Source: Sphingopyxis yananensis
GTDB lineage: Bacteria; Pseudomonadota; Alphaproteobacteria; Sphingomonadales; Sphingomonadaceae
Direction of reading: 5' to 3'
DNA: 64,000 nt
Assembly: GCF_020687785.1 (NCBI RefSeq)
Contig: NZ_JAJEWI010000010.1
Coordinates: 124,001 to 188,000 of the forward strand
The notes beneath the pieces were generated by a model. That model had not been told where the DNA came from and did not search any database. It was given only the letters and a program-made list of their open reading frames with translations. The translations under genes and the position numbers were made by a program. Positions within the stretch are counted from its first letter, which is position 1, and the number at the start of each line of letters is the position of its first letter. Below, one piece after another: positions 44,710 to 53,491 of the stretch.

Positions 44710-44791
44710 GCTGCGGCGTTATGGCCTTATATCTTGCTTTGCAACTGTGCTGGCGCGCAGCTTGTCATTTACACCCAAAGGAACGCTGCTG

Positions 44792-45619
44792 ATGCGTATT
44801 GCCATAACCGCCCCGTCCACCGCGATTACGCCGGATGATGCAGAGGCGGTGCAGGCCTTGGCTGCCATGGGTTATGGCGAATTGGAATTGATTTTCGATC
44901 CGCAATGTTTCGCCAGCCATGGGCATTTTGCAGGCGATGATGCGCGGCGTTTAAAGGCGTTGGTCGATATGGCGAACAGGTCGGATATTGACGCCATTTG
45001 GTTTGCCAAGGGCGGCTATGGCGCATGCCGTATCGCGGCGCAGGCGGTGGCGGCGATGGGGCCTGCGGCGCGCGGCAAAGCCTTTTTGGGTTATAGCGAC
45101 CAAGGCAATATGTTGGCGGCGCTATACCGCGACGGATTTGACCATGTGGCGCATGGCCCGATGGTGTCGGACATCAACCGTGACCGCGGGGATGATGCGA
45201 TATTGCGCGCGCTCGATTGGCTGGTGTCGCGCAGCCCATCCACCCTCGCGCCGGAATTGCGGCATGGCACACGCTATGCGGCATTTAATTTGATGACGCT
45301 GTCGATGCTGCTGGGCACGGAATTGGAACCGGACTTGGCCGGCCATATGGTGATTGTCGAGGAAGTGAGCGAATATCTTTATGCTTTCGACCGGGCCTTT
45401 TTTCATGTCGCCAGCAATTTGGCGGCGCGGGGCGCGGCGGGTATGGCCTTGGGTCGCGTGAGTGCCGTGCCCGAAAATGACCGGCCTTTTGGCATGGAGG
45501 CCGAGGAAATTGCGCGCTATTGGTGCGCGAAAATGGGCCTGATCTATGGCGGGCGCATGAATATCGGCCATGATGCGGATAATCATGTCGTCCCGTTCGG
45601 CTTGCATCGCGCGGGGTGA
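44792..45619 (+). CDS. LD-carboxypeptidase (S66 family, LdcA-like)
   Basis: Serine peptidase that removes terminal D-Ala from tetrapeptide in murein recycling. The catalytic Ser is in LGYSDQGNMLAALY, the Glu in VIVEEVSEYLYAFDRAFFH, and the His in NIGHDADNHVVPFGL, the S66 triad order. The ATG at 44792 (275 residues) is chosen because AAAGGAAC precedes it and MRIAITAPST is a normal S66 start. The longer reading to 44696 covers the divergent promoter. It lies 57 bases before fabD on the same strand and 82 bases from the divergent Mur ligase gene. Confidence 0.85.
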   Translation: MRIAITAPSTAITPDDAEAVQALAAMGYGELELIFDPQCFASHGHFAGDDARRLKALVDMANRSDIDAIWFAKGGYGACRIAAQAVAAMGPAARGKAFLGYSDQGNMLAALYRDGFDHVAHGPMVSDINRDRGDDAILRALDWLVSRSPSTLAPELRHGTRYAAFNLMTLSMLLGTELEPDLAGHMVIVEEVSEYLYAFDRAFFHVASNLAARGAAGMALGRVSAVPENDRPFGMEAEEIARYWCAKMGLIYGGRMNIGHDADNHVVPFGLHRAG

Positions 45620-45676
45620 ACGAATAGGCGCGGGGCCAAATTCGTTTTTACCAATAACCAACGCAGGGGACGCATC

Positions 45677-46618
45677 ATGCGTGCATTCATCTTTCCAGGT
45701 CAGGGCAGCCAATCGGTCGGCATGGGCAAGGCCTTGGCAGACGCATCGGTTCACGCGCGCGAAGTGTTCCAAGAAGTGGACGACGCGCTGGGCCAAAATC
45801 TGTTCAAGCTGATGAGCGAAGGCCCCGAAAGCGATTTGACGCTGACCGAAAATGCCCAGCCTGCGATTATGGCCAATGCCATTGCGACATTGCGCGTGCT
45901 GGAAATCGAAGGCGGCATCAGCTTGGCGGACAAGGCGCAATATGTCGCGGGACACAGCTTGGGCGAATATAGCGCCTTATGCGCAGCGGGTGCCTTTGAT
46001 CTGGGCACCACGGCGCGCTTGCTGAAGGTGCGCGGCCAAGCCATGCAGGCGGCTGTGCCCGTGGGCGTTGGCGCAATGGCGGCTTTGCTGGGCGCGGATA
46101 TCGACACCGCGCAAAAGCTGGCCGATGCTTCGGCCGCCGAAGGGGAAATCGTTACCGTCGCCAATGATAATGACCCCAGCCAAGTGGTGATTTCGGGTCA
46201 TAAGGCTGCGGTGGAACGCGCTGTTGGCTTGGTGAAGGATTATGGCATTAAGCGCGGCGTGTTGTTGCCCGTGTCCGCGCCTTTCCACTGCCCATTGATG
46301 CAGCCTGCGGCGGAAGCCATGGCGGCGGCCTTGACCGAAAATGCACCCAATGCACCGGTCGTCCCTGTGATTGCCAACGTAACCGCTGCGCCGGTTAGCG
46401 ATGCCGAAACCATCCGCAACTTGTTGGTGCAGCAAGTGACGGGCCGTGTGCGCTGGCGCGAAAGCGTGCGCGCCATGGAAGAGATTGGCGTAGCGCACTT
46501 CGTGGAATTGGGCGGTAAAGTGCTAACACCGATGGTGAAACGCAGCGCCACTGGCGAGGTCGAAACCAGCAGCATCATCACCATGGATGATATCGAAGCT
46601 CTGCTGAAGTCGCTTTAA
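45677..46618 (+). CDS. fabD: Malonyl-CoA:ACP transacylase
   Basis: Loads malonyl onto acyl carrier protein in type II fatty acid synthesis. It starts MRAFIFPGQGSQSVGMGKAL; the nucleophile elbow is GHSLGEYSALCAAG with the active-site Ser. The later KRGVLLPVSAPFHCPLMQPA contains the catalytic His, and EIGVAHFVELGGKVL is the usual C-terminal motif. The 313 residues are full length. It is followed 25 bases later by fabG, the classic pair. Confidence 0.96.
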   Translation: MRAFIFPGQGSQSVGMGKALADASVHAREVFQEVDDALGQNLFKLMSEGPESDLTLTENAQPAIMANAIATLRVLEIEGGISLADKAQYVAGHSLGEYSALCAAGAFDLGTTARLLKVRGQAMQAAVPVGVGAMAALLGADIDTAQKLADASAAEGEIVTVANDNDPSQVVISGHKAAVERAVGLVKDYGIKRGVLLPVSAPFHCPLMQPAAEAMAAALTENAPNAPVVPVIANVTAAPVSDAETIRNLLVQQVTGRVRWRESVRAMEEIGVAHFVELGGKVLTPMVKRSATGEVETSSIITMDDIEALLKSL

Positions 46619-46643
46619 TTACAGATAGTATAGGAGAATTTAT

Positions 46644-47387
46644 ATGTTCGACCTGACTGGTATGACAGCATTGGTAACGGGCGCTTCGGGCGGCATTGGC
46701 TCGGCTGTGGCAAAGGCCTTGGCGGCCCAAGGTGCGCGCATCGCCGTTTCGGGCAGCAATGTGGACAAGCTCAACGCGTTTCGGGACAGCTTGGGCGGCG
46801 ACCATGTCGCGCTGCCTTGCAACCTTGGTGATGCCGCGGCTGTTGACGCTTTGGTGCCTTCGGCTGTCGACGCCTTGGGCGGCAAGCTGGACATTTTGGT
46901 GAACAATGCTGGCGTGACCCGCGATAACCTCATCATGCGAATGAAGGATGATGAATGGGCGGATGTGATCCGCATCAATTTGGAAGCGACCTTCCGTTTG
47001 ATGCGCGCTGCAGCCAAGCCCATGATGAAAGCGCGCCATGGCCGCATCATTTCGATCACCAGCGTGGTTGGCGCGACTGGCAACCCTGGCCAAGCCAATT
47101 ATGCGGCGTCCAAGGCTGGCGTTGTCGGCATGAGCAAGGCGCTGGCACAGGAATTGGCCAGCCGCAATGTGACCGTCAATTGTGTCGCGCCCGGCTTTAT
47201 TGCCACGGCGATGACTGACGTGTTGCCGGACGCCCAAAAGGAAGCGCTCAACCAGCGCATCCCCGCTGGCCGGATGGGCGAAGGCAGTGATATCGCAGCG
47301 GCGGTGGTTTACCTTGCCTCGCGCGAAGCCAATTATGTGACGGGCCAAACTCTGCATGTGAACGGCGGCATGGCGATGATGAGCTAA
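46644..47387 (+). CDS. fabG: 3-oxoacyl-ACP reductase
   Basis: NADPH-dependent SDR of fatty acid synthesis. TGASGGIG is at about residues 13-20, NNAG after DILV, catalytic Ser/Tyr/Lys in ITSVVGATGNPGQANYAASK, and VNCVAPGFIATAMTD downstream. It ends ANYVTGQTLHVNGGMAM, diagnostic for FabG rather than a catabolic SDR. AGGAGAA precedes the ATG. It follows fabD in one operon, and a strong terminator lies at 47415-47456. Confidence 0.95.
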   Translation: MFDLTGMTALVTGASGGIGSAVAKALAAQGARIAVSGSNVDKLNAFRDSLGGDHVALPCNLGDAAAVDALVPSAVDALGGKLDILVNNAGVTRDNLIMRMKDDEWADVIRINLEATFRLMRAAAKPMMKARHGRIISITSVVGATGNPGQANYAASKAGVVGMSKALAQELASRNVTVNCVAPGFIATAMTDVLPDAQKEALNQRIPAGRMGEGSDIAAAVVYLASREANYVTGQTLHVNGGMAMMS

Positions 47388-47414
47388 TCGCTCTCCGCTC
47401 TGATCTGACGAATA

Positions 47415-47456
47415 AAGAAAAGCCCGCTGCCTGTGGATAGGCAGCGGGCTTTTCTT
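47415..47456. terminator. Strong bidirectional terminator, fabG versus TonB receptor
   Basis: A perfect 18-bp stem (AAGAAAAGCCCGCTGCCT with its complement) and 6-base loop between convergent genes ending at 47387 and 47478. The A and T ends of the stem serve as U-tracts on either strand. Confidence 0.9.
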
Positions 47457-47477
47457 ATTTGGCGAAGGAGTGAGGCG

Positions 47478-49631
47478 CTAGAAAGTCGCCCGCGCCGATA
47501 CCCGCACATCGCGGCCCGCCAGCGCTACATAATCTTTGGTGAAGCTGGCGTGTCGGCGCGCCTCGACATCAAAGATATTATTGGCGGACAAAGATAGTGT
47601 CAGATTTTGCTGATCGGGCAGGGGCCGCCAATCGATGGAGGCGTTGACCATCGTAAAGCCTTTGGTTGCGGTTTCATGCGCGCCAACCCGCGTCTGATCG
47701 TCGGTCCATTCCACTTCGCCGCGCAGCGTCAGATTGTCGCTGGTCATCGCCAAGCCGCCCAGCAAGCGCAGTGGTGGAATGCGCGGGGCATGTTCATCGA
47801 CATTGCCCTTGATCTTGGCGCGGGTCATGTCCGCCACACCCTCGGCGCTCAGCTTGAACGCACCAATGGTGGCGAGGTCGGCCTTGGCTTCGGCTTCAAA
47901 GCCCCAGACATGGGCGTCTTGCTGCATATATTGAAAGACGGGCAGGCCATGGTCCGTCTCGCCCGTCGCGGATGAGAAGATGAAATCATCGAACCAGTTG
48001 GAATATCCAGACAATGTCAGGCTGGCCCCAGCGCTGCGCCAGCGCAAATTGGCTTCGGCGCCCCAGCTTTTTTCCGCTTTCAGCAATGGGTTGCCCATTT
48101 CATAGGCCTGTGTCGCGATATGCGGGCCGCCCGAATAAAGTTCTTCGGCGGACGGAGCGCGGACGGTGCGGGCCAAGGTGACGCCCAATTTTACTTGGTC
48201 GGTCAATTTGACATTGCCGCCCAAGGCCCCCGAAAAATCACCAAAACTGCGATTGTAGCCCAAGGTCGGTGCTTTGATACGCGCATGTTCATAACGCGCG
48301 CCTGCTTCGACACCAAAACGGCCCAAGTCCCATTCTTGTAGGGTGAAGACGGCCATATTCTCTGTCAGGTTGCGCGGGACAAAGGCTTCGGCACCAACGG
48401 CGTTGAAATCGCGGTGGCTATATTGCACGCCGCTGGCCCCGCGCCATCCGCCGCGCGCATTTTGGCTGAGCTCCAAGCGGCCTTCGACACCGGTGTTGGT
48501 AAAAATAGTGCCAACTTCGCTGCCTTCATATTCGGTGTGGCGATAATCGGCAAAGGCCCCACGCAGGCGCAATTTGTCGAAAAATCCATCGCCCAGTTCC
48601 AATTCGCCGCGCACATCGGCGCGCCATTGTTTCATGCCAATGGTTACGGCTTCGTCGCCGTGATGGTGGCCGCCATCATCGCCATGATCGTGGTCGTGGT
48701 CGCCGCCAGCGTGATGGTCGGTAAAGCTTGGGCGCAGCGGCACGCCATAATCGCTGTTATAATGCGCGATGGACAGGCCCAATTGGCCGCCTTCGTTGAT
48801 TAGGGCAATGCCGCCGCCAACGGTCCATGTCTGGCTGGCTGTGTCTGCTATGCGGCCCCGGCGGTTGGCGGCTTGGGTTAGTTCCTCCGCTTCTTCGGTG
48901 TGGCCGTCGGCGGCTTCATGTTCGGCGGCGTGCAGCATGTCATGGCGCAGGTCGCTGGCGATGATCGGGCCACCGGTGCGCAGGTCGCCGCTTTTGCGCC
49001 AACTGCCGTCCAAATGCATGGCGATGTTGGAACTGAGCGGAACATCAATGGATGCGCCTATGCTGCGGTCTTTGGCCGCGGTGCCATATCCGGCAATGGC
49101 GTGAACATGCGCATGGTCGGTTGGCACGTCGCGCGGAATACGGCGGTCGAATAAATTCACTGCGCCGCCAATGGCTTGGCTGCCGAACAGCAAGACGGCG
49201 GGGCCGCGCAAAATTTCGACCCGTTCGACCGTTAGCGGATCAAGCGTGACGGCATGGTCGGCGCTGCTGGCCGATGCGTCAATGGACCCGATACCATCGG
49301 TTAAAATCCGCACGCGATCGCCCGAAAAGCCGCGCAAGATGGGGCGGGACGCACCCGCCGTAAAACTGGTGGCTGATACGCCCGCTTGGCGGGTCAGGCT
49401 GTCGCCAATTTGCCCGCGCATATCACGTGCCAATTCATCGCCTTCGATTACGCTGACATGGCCCAAAATATCCAACCCCGCGACATAGGGGGCGGTTATG
49501 ACGATATCGTCATTGGCGTGGAAATCATCTTTGGCAGCAGCGCTTTGTGCCTGAGCAGTCAGGGGGACGGCGAAAAGAGCGGCTAGGGAAAAAGCCATGG
49601 AGGAAACAGAAGCAGCAGGCGGTTGGCGCAT
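47478..49631 (-). CDS. His-rich TonB-dependent receptor, ZnuD-like (zinc uptake)
   Basis: Outer-membrane receptor resembling the ZnuD zinc importer. The ATG at 49631 (717 residues) begins the signal peptide (MAFSLAALFAVPLTAQA) with AGGA upstream; the longer reading to 49886 overlaps the divergent cysK region. The plug contains LRGFSGDRVRILTDGIGSID and VERVEILRGPAVLLFGSQAI. Two periplasm-exposed or loop regions are rich in His and acidic residues: 230-250 (RHDMLHAAEHEAADGH) and 306-326 (HHAGG, then DHDHDHGDDGG and HHH). These are typical metal-capture loops. A palindrome resembling a Zur site lies about 40 bases upstream. Terminal Phe as usual (RVSARATF). Confidence 0.85.
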   Translation of the reverse strand: MRQPPAASVSSMAFSLAALFAVPLTAQAQSAAAKDDFHANDDIVITAPYVAGLDILGHVSVIEGDELARDMRGQIGDSLTRQAGVSATSFTAGASRPILRGFSGDRVRILTDGIGSIDASASSADHAVTLDPLTVERVEILRGPAVLLFGSQAIGGAVNLFDRRIPRDVPTDHAHVHAIAGYGTAAKDRSIGASIDVPLSSNIAMHLDGSWRKSGDLRTGGPIIASDLRHDMLHAAEHEAADGHTEEAEELTQAANRRGRIADTASQTWTVGGGIALINEGGQLGLSIAHYNSDYGVPLRPSFTDHHAGGDHDHDHGDDGGHHHGDEAVTIGMKQWRADVRGELELGDGFFDKLRLRGAFADYRHTEYEGSEVGTIFTNTGVEGRLELSQNARGGWRGASGVQYSHRDFNAVGAEAFVPRNLTENMAVFTLQEWDLGRFGVEAGARYEHARIKAPTLGYNRSFGDFSGALGGNVKLTDQVKLGVTLARTVRAPSAEELYSGGPHIATQAYEMGNPLLKAEKSWGAEANLRWRSAGASLTLSGYSNWFDDFIFSSATGETDHGLPVFQYMQQDAHVWGFEAEAKADLATIGAFKLSAEGVADMTRAKIKGNVDEHAPRIPPLRLLGGLAMTSDNLTLRGEVEWTDDQTRVGAHETATKGFTMVNASIDWRPLPDQQNLTLSLSANNIFDVEARRHASFTKDYVALAGRDVRVSARATF

Positions 49632-49671
49632 GTTATTATCCTGAATTTCGGGTGTTATGCAGTGTCTGTAA

Positions 49672-49686
49672 TGATATACTATATCA
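49672..49686. promoter_or_regulatory. Zur-like palindrome upstream of ZnuD-like receptor
   Basis: TGATATA and TATATCA around one central base form a perfect 15-bp palindrome, 41 bases before the receptor start and 88 bases before cysK. AT-rich palindromes of this sort are typical for the zinc repressor Zur in alphaproteobacteria. The identification rests on the His-rich receptor beside it. Confidence 0.5.
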
Positions 49687-49773
49687 AGCGCAAATGCTTT
49701 TTGCACTTTTTCAAGGTGGCCATGTTGCTTTGGCGACTTGCGGGGGCGGCATTGGCAGCTTAAATCAGTGGGC

Positions 49774-50775
49774 ATGACTATTGCCACGAACAGCTTAGAC
49801 CTGATTGGAAACACCCCGCTTGTCCTGCTTAAAGGACCGAGCGAAGCGACCGGATGTGAAATCTGGGCGAAATGTGAATATGCCAATCCGGGCGGTAGCG
49901 TGAAGGATCGTGCCGCGCTCTACATTGTGCGCGATGCCGAAGAAAATGGCAGCTTGCGTCCCGGCGGCACCATTGTTGAAGGCACGGCGGGCAACACCGG
50001 CATTGGGATAGCGTTGGTCGCCAACGCATTGGGTTATAAGACGATCATCGTCATGCCGGATAACCAAAGCGCCGAAAAAATGGCCACGATTCGCGCCTTG
50101 GGTGCGGAATTGGTGTTGGTGCCGCCCGCGCCCTTCGCGAACCCCGGCCATTTTGTGCACACATCGCGCCGCATTGCCGAAGAGCGGGACAATGCGATCT
50201 GGGCCAATCAATTTGACAATATCGCGAATCGTAAAGCCCATATCATGGGCACGTCCGAAGAAATTTGGCAGCAAATGGATGGCCGTATTGACGGCTTTAC
50301 CTGTGCAGCGGGCACGGGTGGTACGGTTGCGGGTATCGGTTTGGGCCTGAAAGCACATAATCCGGATATCGTGGTGGCGCTGACCGATCCGCATGGTGCG
50401 GGCCTGTATAATTATTATAAGCATGGCGAATTAAAGCCCGAGGGCAGCAGTGTTGCCGAAGGCATTGGCCAAAACCGCATCACCGCTAATTTGGAAGGTG
50501 CGCCGATTGACACGCAATTCCGCATTTCTGACGAGGAAGGTTTGGCGGTCGCACGGGCTTTGCTGCGGGATGAGGGGCTGTGTGTTGGCCTGTCGTCCGG
50601 CATTAACGTGGCGGGTGCCATGGCCTTGGCGCGCGAATTGGGCCCCGGCAAACGCATCGTCACCGTGCTGTGCGACAGCGGCTTTCGCTATCTATCCACG
50701 CTGTTCAACCCTGAATGGCTGGCCAGCAAGGGGTTGCCGCTTGACAGTTCGCCCGAACAGGATGGTGCGGCCTGA
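49774..50775 (+). CDS. cysK: Cysteine synthase (O-acetylserine sulfhydrylase)
   Basis: PLP enzyme joining sulfide and O-acetylserine to cysteine. The PLP lysine is in NPGGSVKDRAAL, the substrate loop in VEGTAGNTGIGIALVANALG, and the phosphate loop in CAAGTGGTVAGIGLGL. The 333 residues run from the ATG at 49774; earlier codons are not used. The loop reads EGTAGNTGI where classical CysK has EPTSGNTGI, a variant I associate with a separate alphaproteobacterial cysteine-synthase group. Its stop overlaps the next start by one base (TGATG), coupling it to the small membrane protein. It could supply cysteine using sulfide from assimilated sulfate. Confidence 0.9.
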   Translation: MTIATNSLDLIGNTPLVLLKGPSEATGCEIWAKCEYANPGGSVKDRAALYIVRDAEENGSLRPGGTIVEGTAGNTGIGIALVANALGYKTIIVMPDNQSAEKMATIRALGAELVLVPPAPFANPGHFVHTSRRIAEERDNAIWANQFDNIANRKAHIMGTSEEIWQQMDGRIDGFTCAAGTGGTVAGIGLGLKAHNPDIVVALTDPHGAGLYNYYKHGELKPEGSSVAEGIGQNRITANLEGAPIDTQFRISDEEGLAVARALLRDEGLCVGLSSGINVAGAMALARELGPGKRIVTVLCDSGFRYLSTLFNPEWLASKGLPLDSSPEQDGAA

Positions 50776-51191
50776 TGCCGGTTTCGCCCGACGTTCTGGG
50801 CGCATCGCCGCCGCCTGCCACCGCACAGGTGGCGCCGCTTGTACCCACGGGGCACGACACCATGCGCCGTTTGCAAATTGGCATTGGCGGTGTGTTGATC
50901 ATTTTGTTATTGGTGGCGATGGCTGGTCTGGCCAGTGACCGTGCGCGGCAAAATGTGCAAGGTGTCGAAATAGCTGCCCATGATAGCCAGAACACCGGCG
51001 CCGTGACCAATGCCCCGCTAGAGGAATTGGGCGTTCAGCCCGTGTCCAAGGATGGCAGTGGTGCCAAGCCAAATGGCGGCTCCCCCCTGTCATCTGATGA
51101 TGGGCATATGATCAGCAATATCGGGCGTAGCAGCGTACCAGATTTGGAACCTGACCCTGAATTGGAACGGGTGCGGCAGATTAAGCACTGA
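50775..51191 (+). CDS. Uncharacterised single-pass membrane protein
   Basis: I do not recognise this 138-residue protein. It has a Pro/Ala-rich N-terminus, one membrane segment (IGIGGVLIILLLVAMAGLAS, residues about 35-54), and a Ser/Gly/Asp-rich polar tail, probably periplasmic, with no visible domain. It overlaps cysK upstream and the next gene downstream by one base each (TGATG both times). Such coupling suggests it forms a unit with the 407-residue membrane protein. Confidence 0.75.
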   Translation: MPVSPDVLGASPPPATAQVAPLVPTGHDTMRRLQIGIGGVLIILLLVAMAGLASDRARQNVQGVEIAAHDSQNTGAVTNAPLEELGVQPVSKDGSGAKPNGGSPLSSDDGHMISNIGRSSVPDLEPDPELERVRQIKH

Positions 51192-52414
51192 TGCCCATTG
51201 CCCCGATGGCCCTGCGCCGCTTGGCCCTGCGTTGCGGTGGCGGATTTATTGGGCTGGCTGTGTTGCTGGCGCTGGCTTGGTTTATGGGGTGGCAGCAGCC
51301 ATTGGGGCGGCTGGACCCGGCACTGGTCATTCCGTGGTTGATGCCGATTTTATGCTGGCAGGCATGGCGGATGCGGAGGCAATCGCTTCTGGCCGCAGGC
51401 GCTAGCGCGGTGGGCTTGTTGACGGCGTTGATGGCTGTCCAAGCGGCGATGGTGCTGTTTTGGGCGGATGCGTCTGCTGGGGTGCTGGCCGCACAGATAT
51501 TGGCTGTGGCCTTGGCTTTTGTACTTTGCTGGCTGATCAGTGGAATGGTTGTTCGCTGGCACCGCCTGCACGGGGCGCTAATTTTTGGCATTTGCTGCGC
51601 ATTGACACTTGTGTGGTTGGTTGCGGCCCACATGGCGTTGTCAGGGGCCTATAGTCCCGCACGCGCGGGGGCGGGCGCAGGGCGCGCGATTATGATCACC
51701 AGCCTGCCGCTGCGCTGGGCAGGTAGCGACGATTTTACCGACATTTTTGCTGGCCGCACGCATGACGATATCGTGCTGCAAAAACTCGAACATCTTGGCC
51801 CGATTTCGATGGTCGATAGTTTGGACGGCACCGCGCTAACGCCTGATCAGACATTGTTTTTGGCCCATCCGCGCGCGATGACGCCGCAGGATTTGGTGGC
51901 GGTCGATGCGCATGTGCGGTCCGGTGGGCGTGCGTTGATTTTGGCGGATGCTTTGTCGTCATGGCCCGCGGCGCACCCGCTGGGCGACACGCGCAATCCG
52001 CCGATCACCAGCCTGCTGACCCCCTTGTTGGACCATTGGGGCATAATATTAAGCGCGGCTGCGCATGGTGAGGGCGGCGCGACATGGCAGGGTGGCCGTG
52101 ATCATGGCCTGTGGTTGCACAGCAATGGGCGGTTCCACCGCTGGCCGCCCCAATGTCAAATCCTTGGGGATAATCGCGCGCTGACCTGTCAAATTGGGCG
52201 GGGGCGGGCCGTGATTTTGGGTGACGCTGACTTGCTTTACGCGCCCTTGTGGGAACCGGAGGGCTGGGACGCGGCGCATCTGATGAAATCGGATGTGCTA
52301 TATTGGACAGCACAGCAATTATGGGGGCGTCATGTCGCGCGGCGTTGGTTACAGCCGATCTGGATCAAGCCAGAGTATCGGCGTGCGGCGGGCATCGCCC
52401 AGCTTTATGATTAA
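51191..52414 (+). CDS. Membrane protein with GldG-like (ABC-transporter auxiliary) domain
   Basis: I do not recognise a precise family. The N-terminal 150 residues hold four or five membrane segments (for example FIGLAVLLALAWFMG and AAQILAVALAFVLCWLISGM). The remaining 250 residues are soluble and resemble the GldG/ABC-auxiliary or DUF4350-like fold: FLAHPRAMTPQDLVAVDAHV, RSGGRALILADALSSWP, and GRGRAVILGDADLLYAPLWE. That pattern (a hydrophobic strand, a 'GG.vli..D' strand and a terminal GD) is typical of such domains. The start overlaps the previous stop. A role in envelope assembly or transport is possible, but no function can be given. Confidence 0.65.
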   Translation: MPIAPMALRRLALRCGGGFIGLAVLLALAWFMGWQQPLGRLDPALVIPWLMPILCWQAWRMRRQSLLAAGASAVGLLTALMAVQAAMVLFWADASAGVLAAQILAVALAFVLCWLISGMVVRWHRLHGALIFGICCALTLVWLVAAHMALSGAYSPARAGAGAGRAIMITSLPLRWAGSDDFTDIFAGRTHDDIVLQKLEHLGPISMVDSLDGTALTPDQTLFLAHPRAMTPQDLVAVDAHVRSGGRALILADALSSWPAAHPLGDTRNPPITSLLTPLLDHWGIILSAAAHGEGGATWQGGRDHGLWLHSNGRFHRWPPQCQILGDNRALTCQIGRGRAVILGDADLLYAPLWEPEGWDAAHLMKSDVLYWTAQQLWGRHVARRWLQPIWIKPEYRRAAGIAQLYD

Positions 52415-52669
52415 CCGATTGTCCAGCTAGGCTGGTCGGGGTGGGGCGAGTTTTCGCAGCCCAATTGACCCCAATTGATGGGCAGGACATTTTCTACGGA
52501 TCGCTAGCAAATGGTTATCTAAGCTCATCCAATAGGTATTGGTGCGCTCCGTTCGTTTCTGTGCGGCCAGATTGCCTGCCCCACAATGGGGGGAAATGAG
52601 GCGTTGGTGCCTGATGTGATCCAGAAATAGGCCTGAAGGGCGCGCTTTTCCCAGAATTGTATCCAAATT

Positions 52670-52688
52670 TGATGACAACGGGTCATCA
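52670..52688. promoter_or_regulatory. Inverted repeat in the gap before the dcw cluster
   Basis: TGATGAC and GTCATCA are separated by 5 bases (perfect 7-bp arms). It lies in the 576-base gap 52415-52990. The gap also has a small CCAGC/GCTGG hairpin after the preceding stop (52423-52435) and a GCCCC/GGGGC hairpin plus T-run near 52701-52730. No gene is recognised in it. Confidence 0.35.
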
Positions 52689-52825
52689 TATGGGGTGAGC
52701 GCCCCACTGGGGCAATTTTTCCCGTTTTTTCTATGATTTCAATTCTTTCCTTATGCGGGGTTGGAGGGGATTTGGCGTACGTTCCCCATTTCTGATAGGT
52801 GTTTTGCGACGAAATGGAGTTTTGG

Positions 52826-52859
52826 CCCCTAATTTCCCTATTTTACCCCTTTTCACCCC
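52826..52859 (+). promoter_or_regulatory. MraZ-type operator: four C-tracts at 10-bp period
   Basis: C-tracts begin at 52826, 52836, 52846 and 52856, each exactly one helical turn apart, with AT-rich 6-base spacers. On the other strand they read as G-tracts, as in the repeated TGGG-type sites bound by MraZ ahead of dcw clusters. The site is about 130 bases before the mraZ start, consistent with autoregulation of the cluster promoter. Confidence 0.7.
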
Positions 52860-52990
52860 GATTAACTGTTGATACTCAGGTGTCGGAGAGGGGCAATCTC
52901 CACCTGACTCGATGATGCTTGGAATTCGGCATGTGATTTTCCGAGACGGGGAAGTTTTGCCCGGTGGCGCATAGGACAGGGGGCTTCTCG

Positions 52991-53491
52991 ATGGCGGTTG
53001 TGACGCCCGGTCAATATGCTGGCACCAACTTCGCTGCGATCGACGGCAAGGGGCGCGTTGCTGTGCCCTCTCAATTCCGCAATAATGTGCCCCTCAATGC
53101 GGATGGCCAACGGGTGTTGTGGGTTGGTTTCCATGAAAAGCTGCCATGTCTTGTCGGCTATGGTCAGGATCAATATGACCGGCTGAACAGTGAAATTGAG
53201 CGCGACCGTGAAACCGCCAGATTGCGCGACATTGATTTTGATGAAGACAGTGAATTTAAAAAGCGCTTTAGTTACACCGAGCCCTATGCCCTTGATGATA
53301 GTGGACGTTTTCTACCCAGCTTCATTCACCGTGACCGCGTCGGCGATGCCGGCGCTGCGGCATTTGTGGGCAGTGGTCGGCGCTTTGAAATTTGGTGGTT
53401 GCCGACTTTGGCCGAATGTGTCGAGGCCGATCCTGTGCTGAAGCGTTTGGCCGCCGCATGGGCGGACACCAAGGGGAAGGGCAAGAAATGA
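52991..53491 (+). CDS. mraZ: Transcriptional regulator MraZ (dcw cluster)
   Basis: DNA-binding regulator of the division and cell-wall cluster, made of two SpoVT/AbrB-like swapped-hairpin repeats. Repeat 1 has [15 protein letters not shown]; repeat 2 has [15 protein letters not shown]. The start at 52991 (166 residues) is preferred over GTG at 52964 because AGGGGG lies nine bases upstream. It overlaps rsmH by four bases (ATGA). Its candidate operator lies at 52826-52859, fitting autoregulation. Confidence 0.92.
   Translation: MAVVTPGQYAGTNFAAIDGKGRVAVPSQFRNNVPLNADGQRVLWVGFHEKLPCLVGYGQDQYDRLNSEIERDRETARLRDIDFDEDSEFKKRFSYTEPYALDDSGRFLPSFIHRDRVGDAGAAAFVGSGRRFEIWWLPTLAECVEADPVLKRLAAAWADTKGKGKK

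Noticed and set aside
49632..49886. Longer N-terminus for the ZnuD-like receptor
   Set aside because: The added residues have no signal-peptide pattern and cover the divergent promoter and Zur-like palindrome; a good signal peptide begins at 49631.
53392..53487. Longer N-terminus for the rRNA methyltransferase
   Set aside because: It lies inside mraZ in another frame; the ATGA overlap at 53488 and the family start ([11 protein letters not shown] region) support the shorter form.
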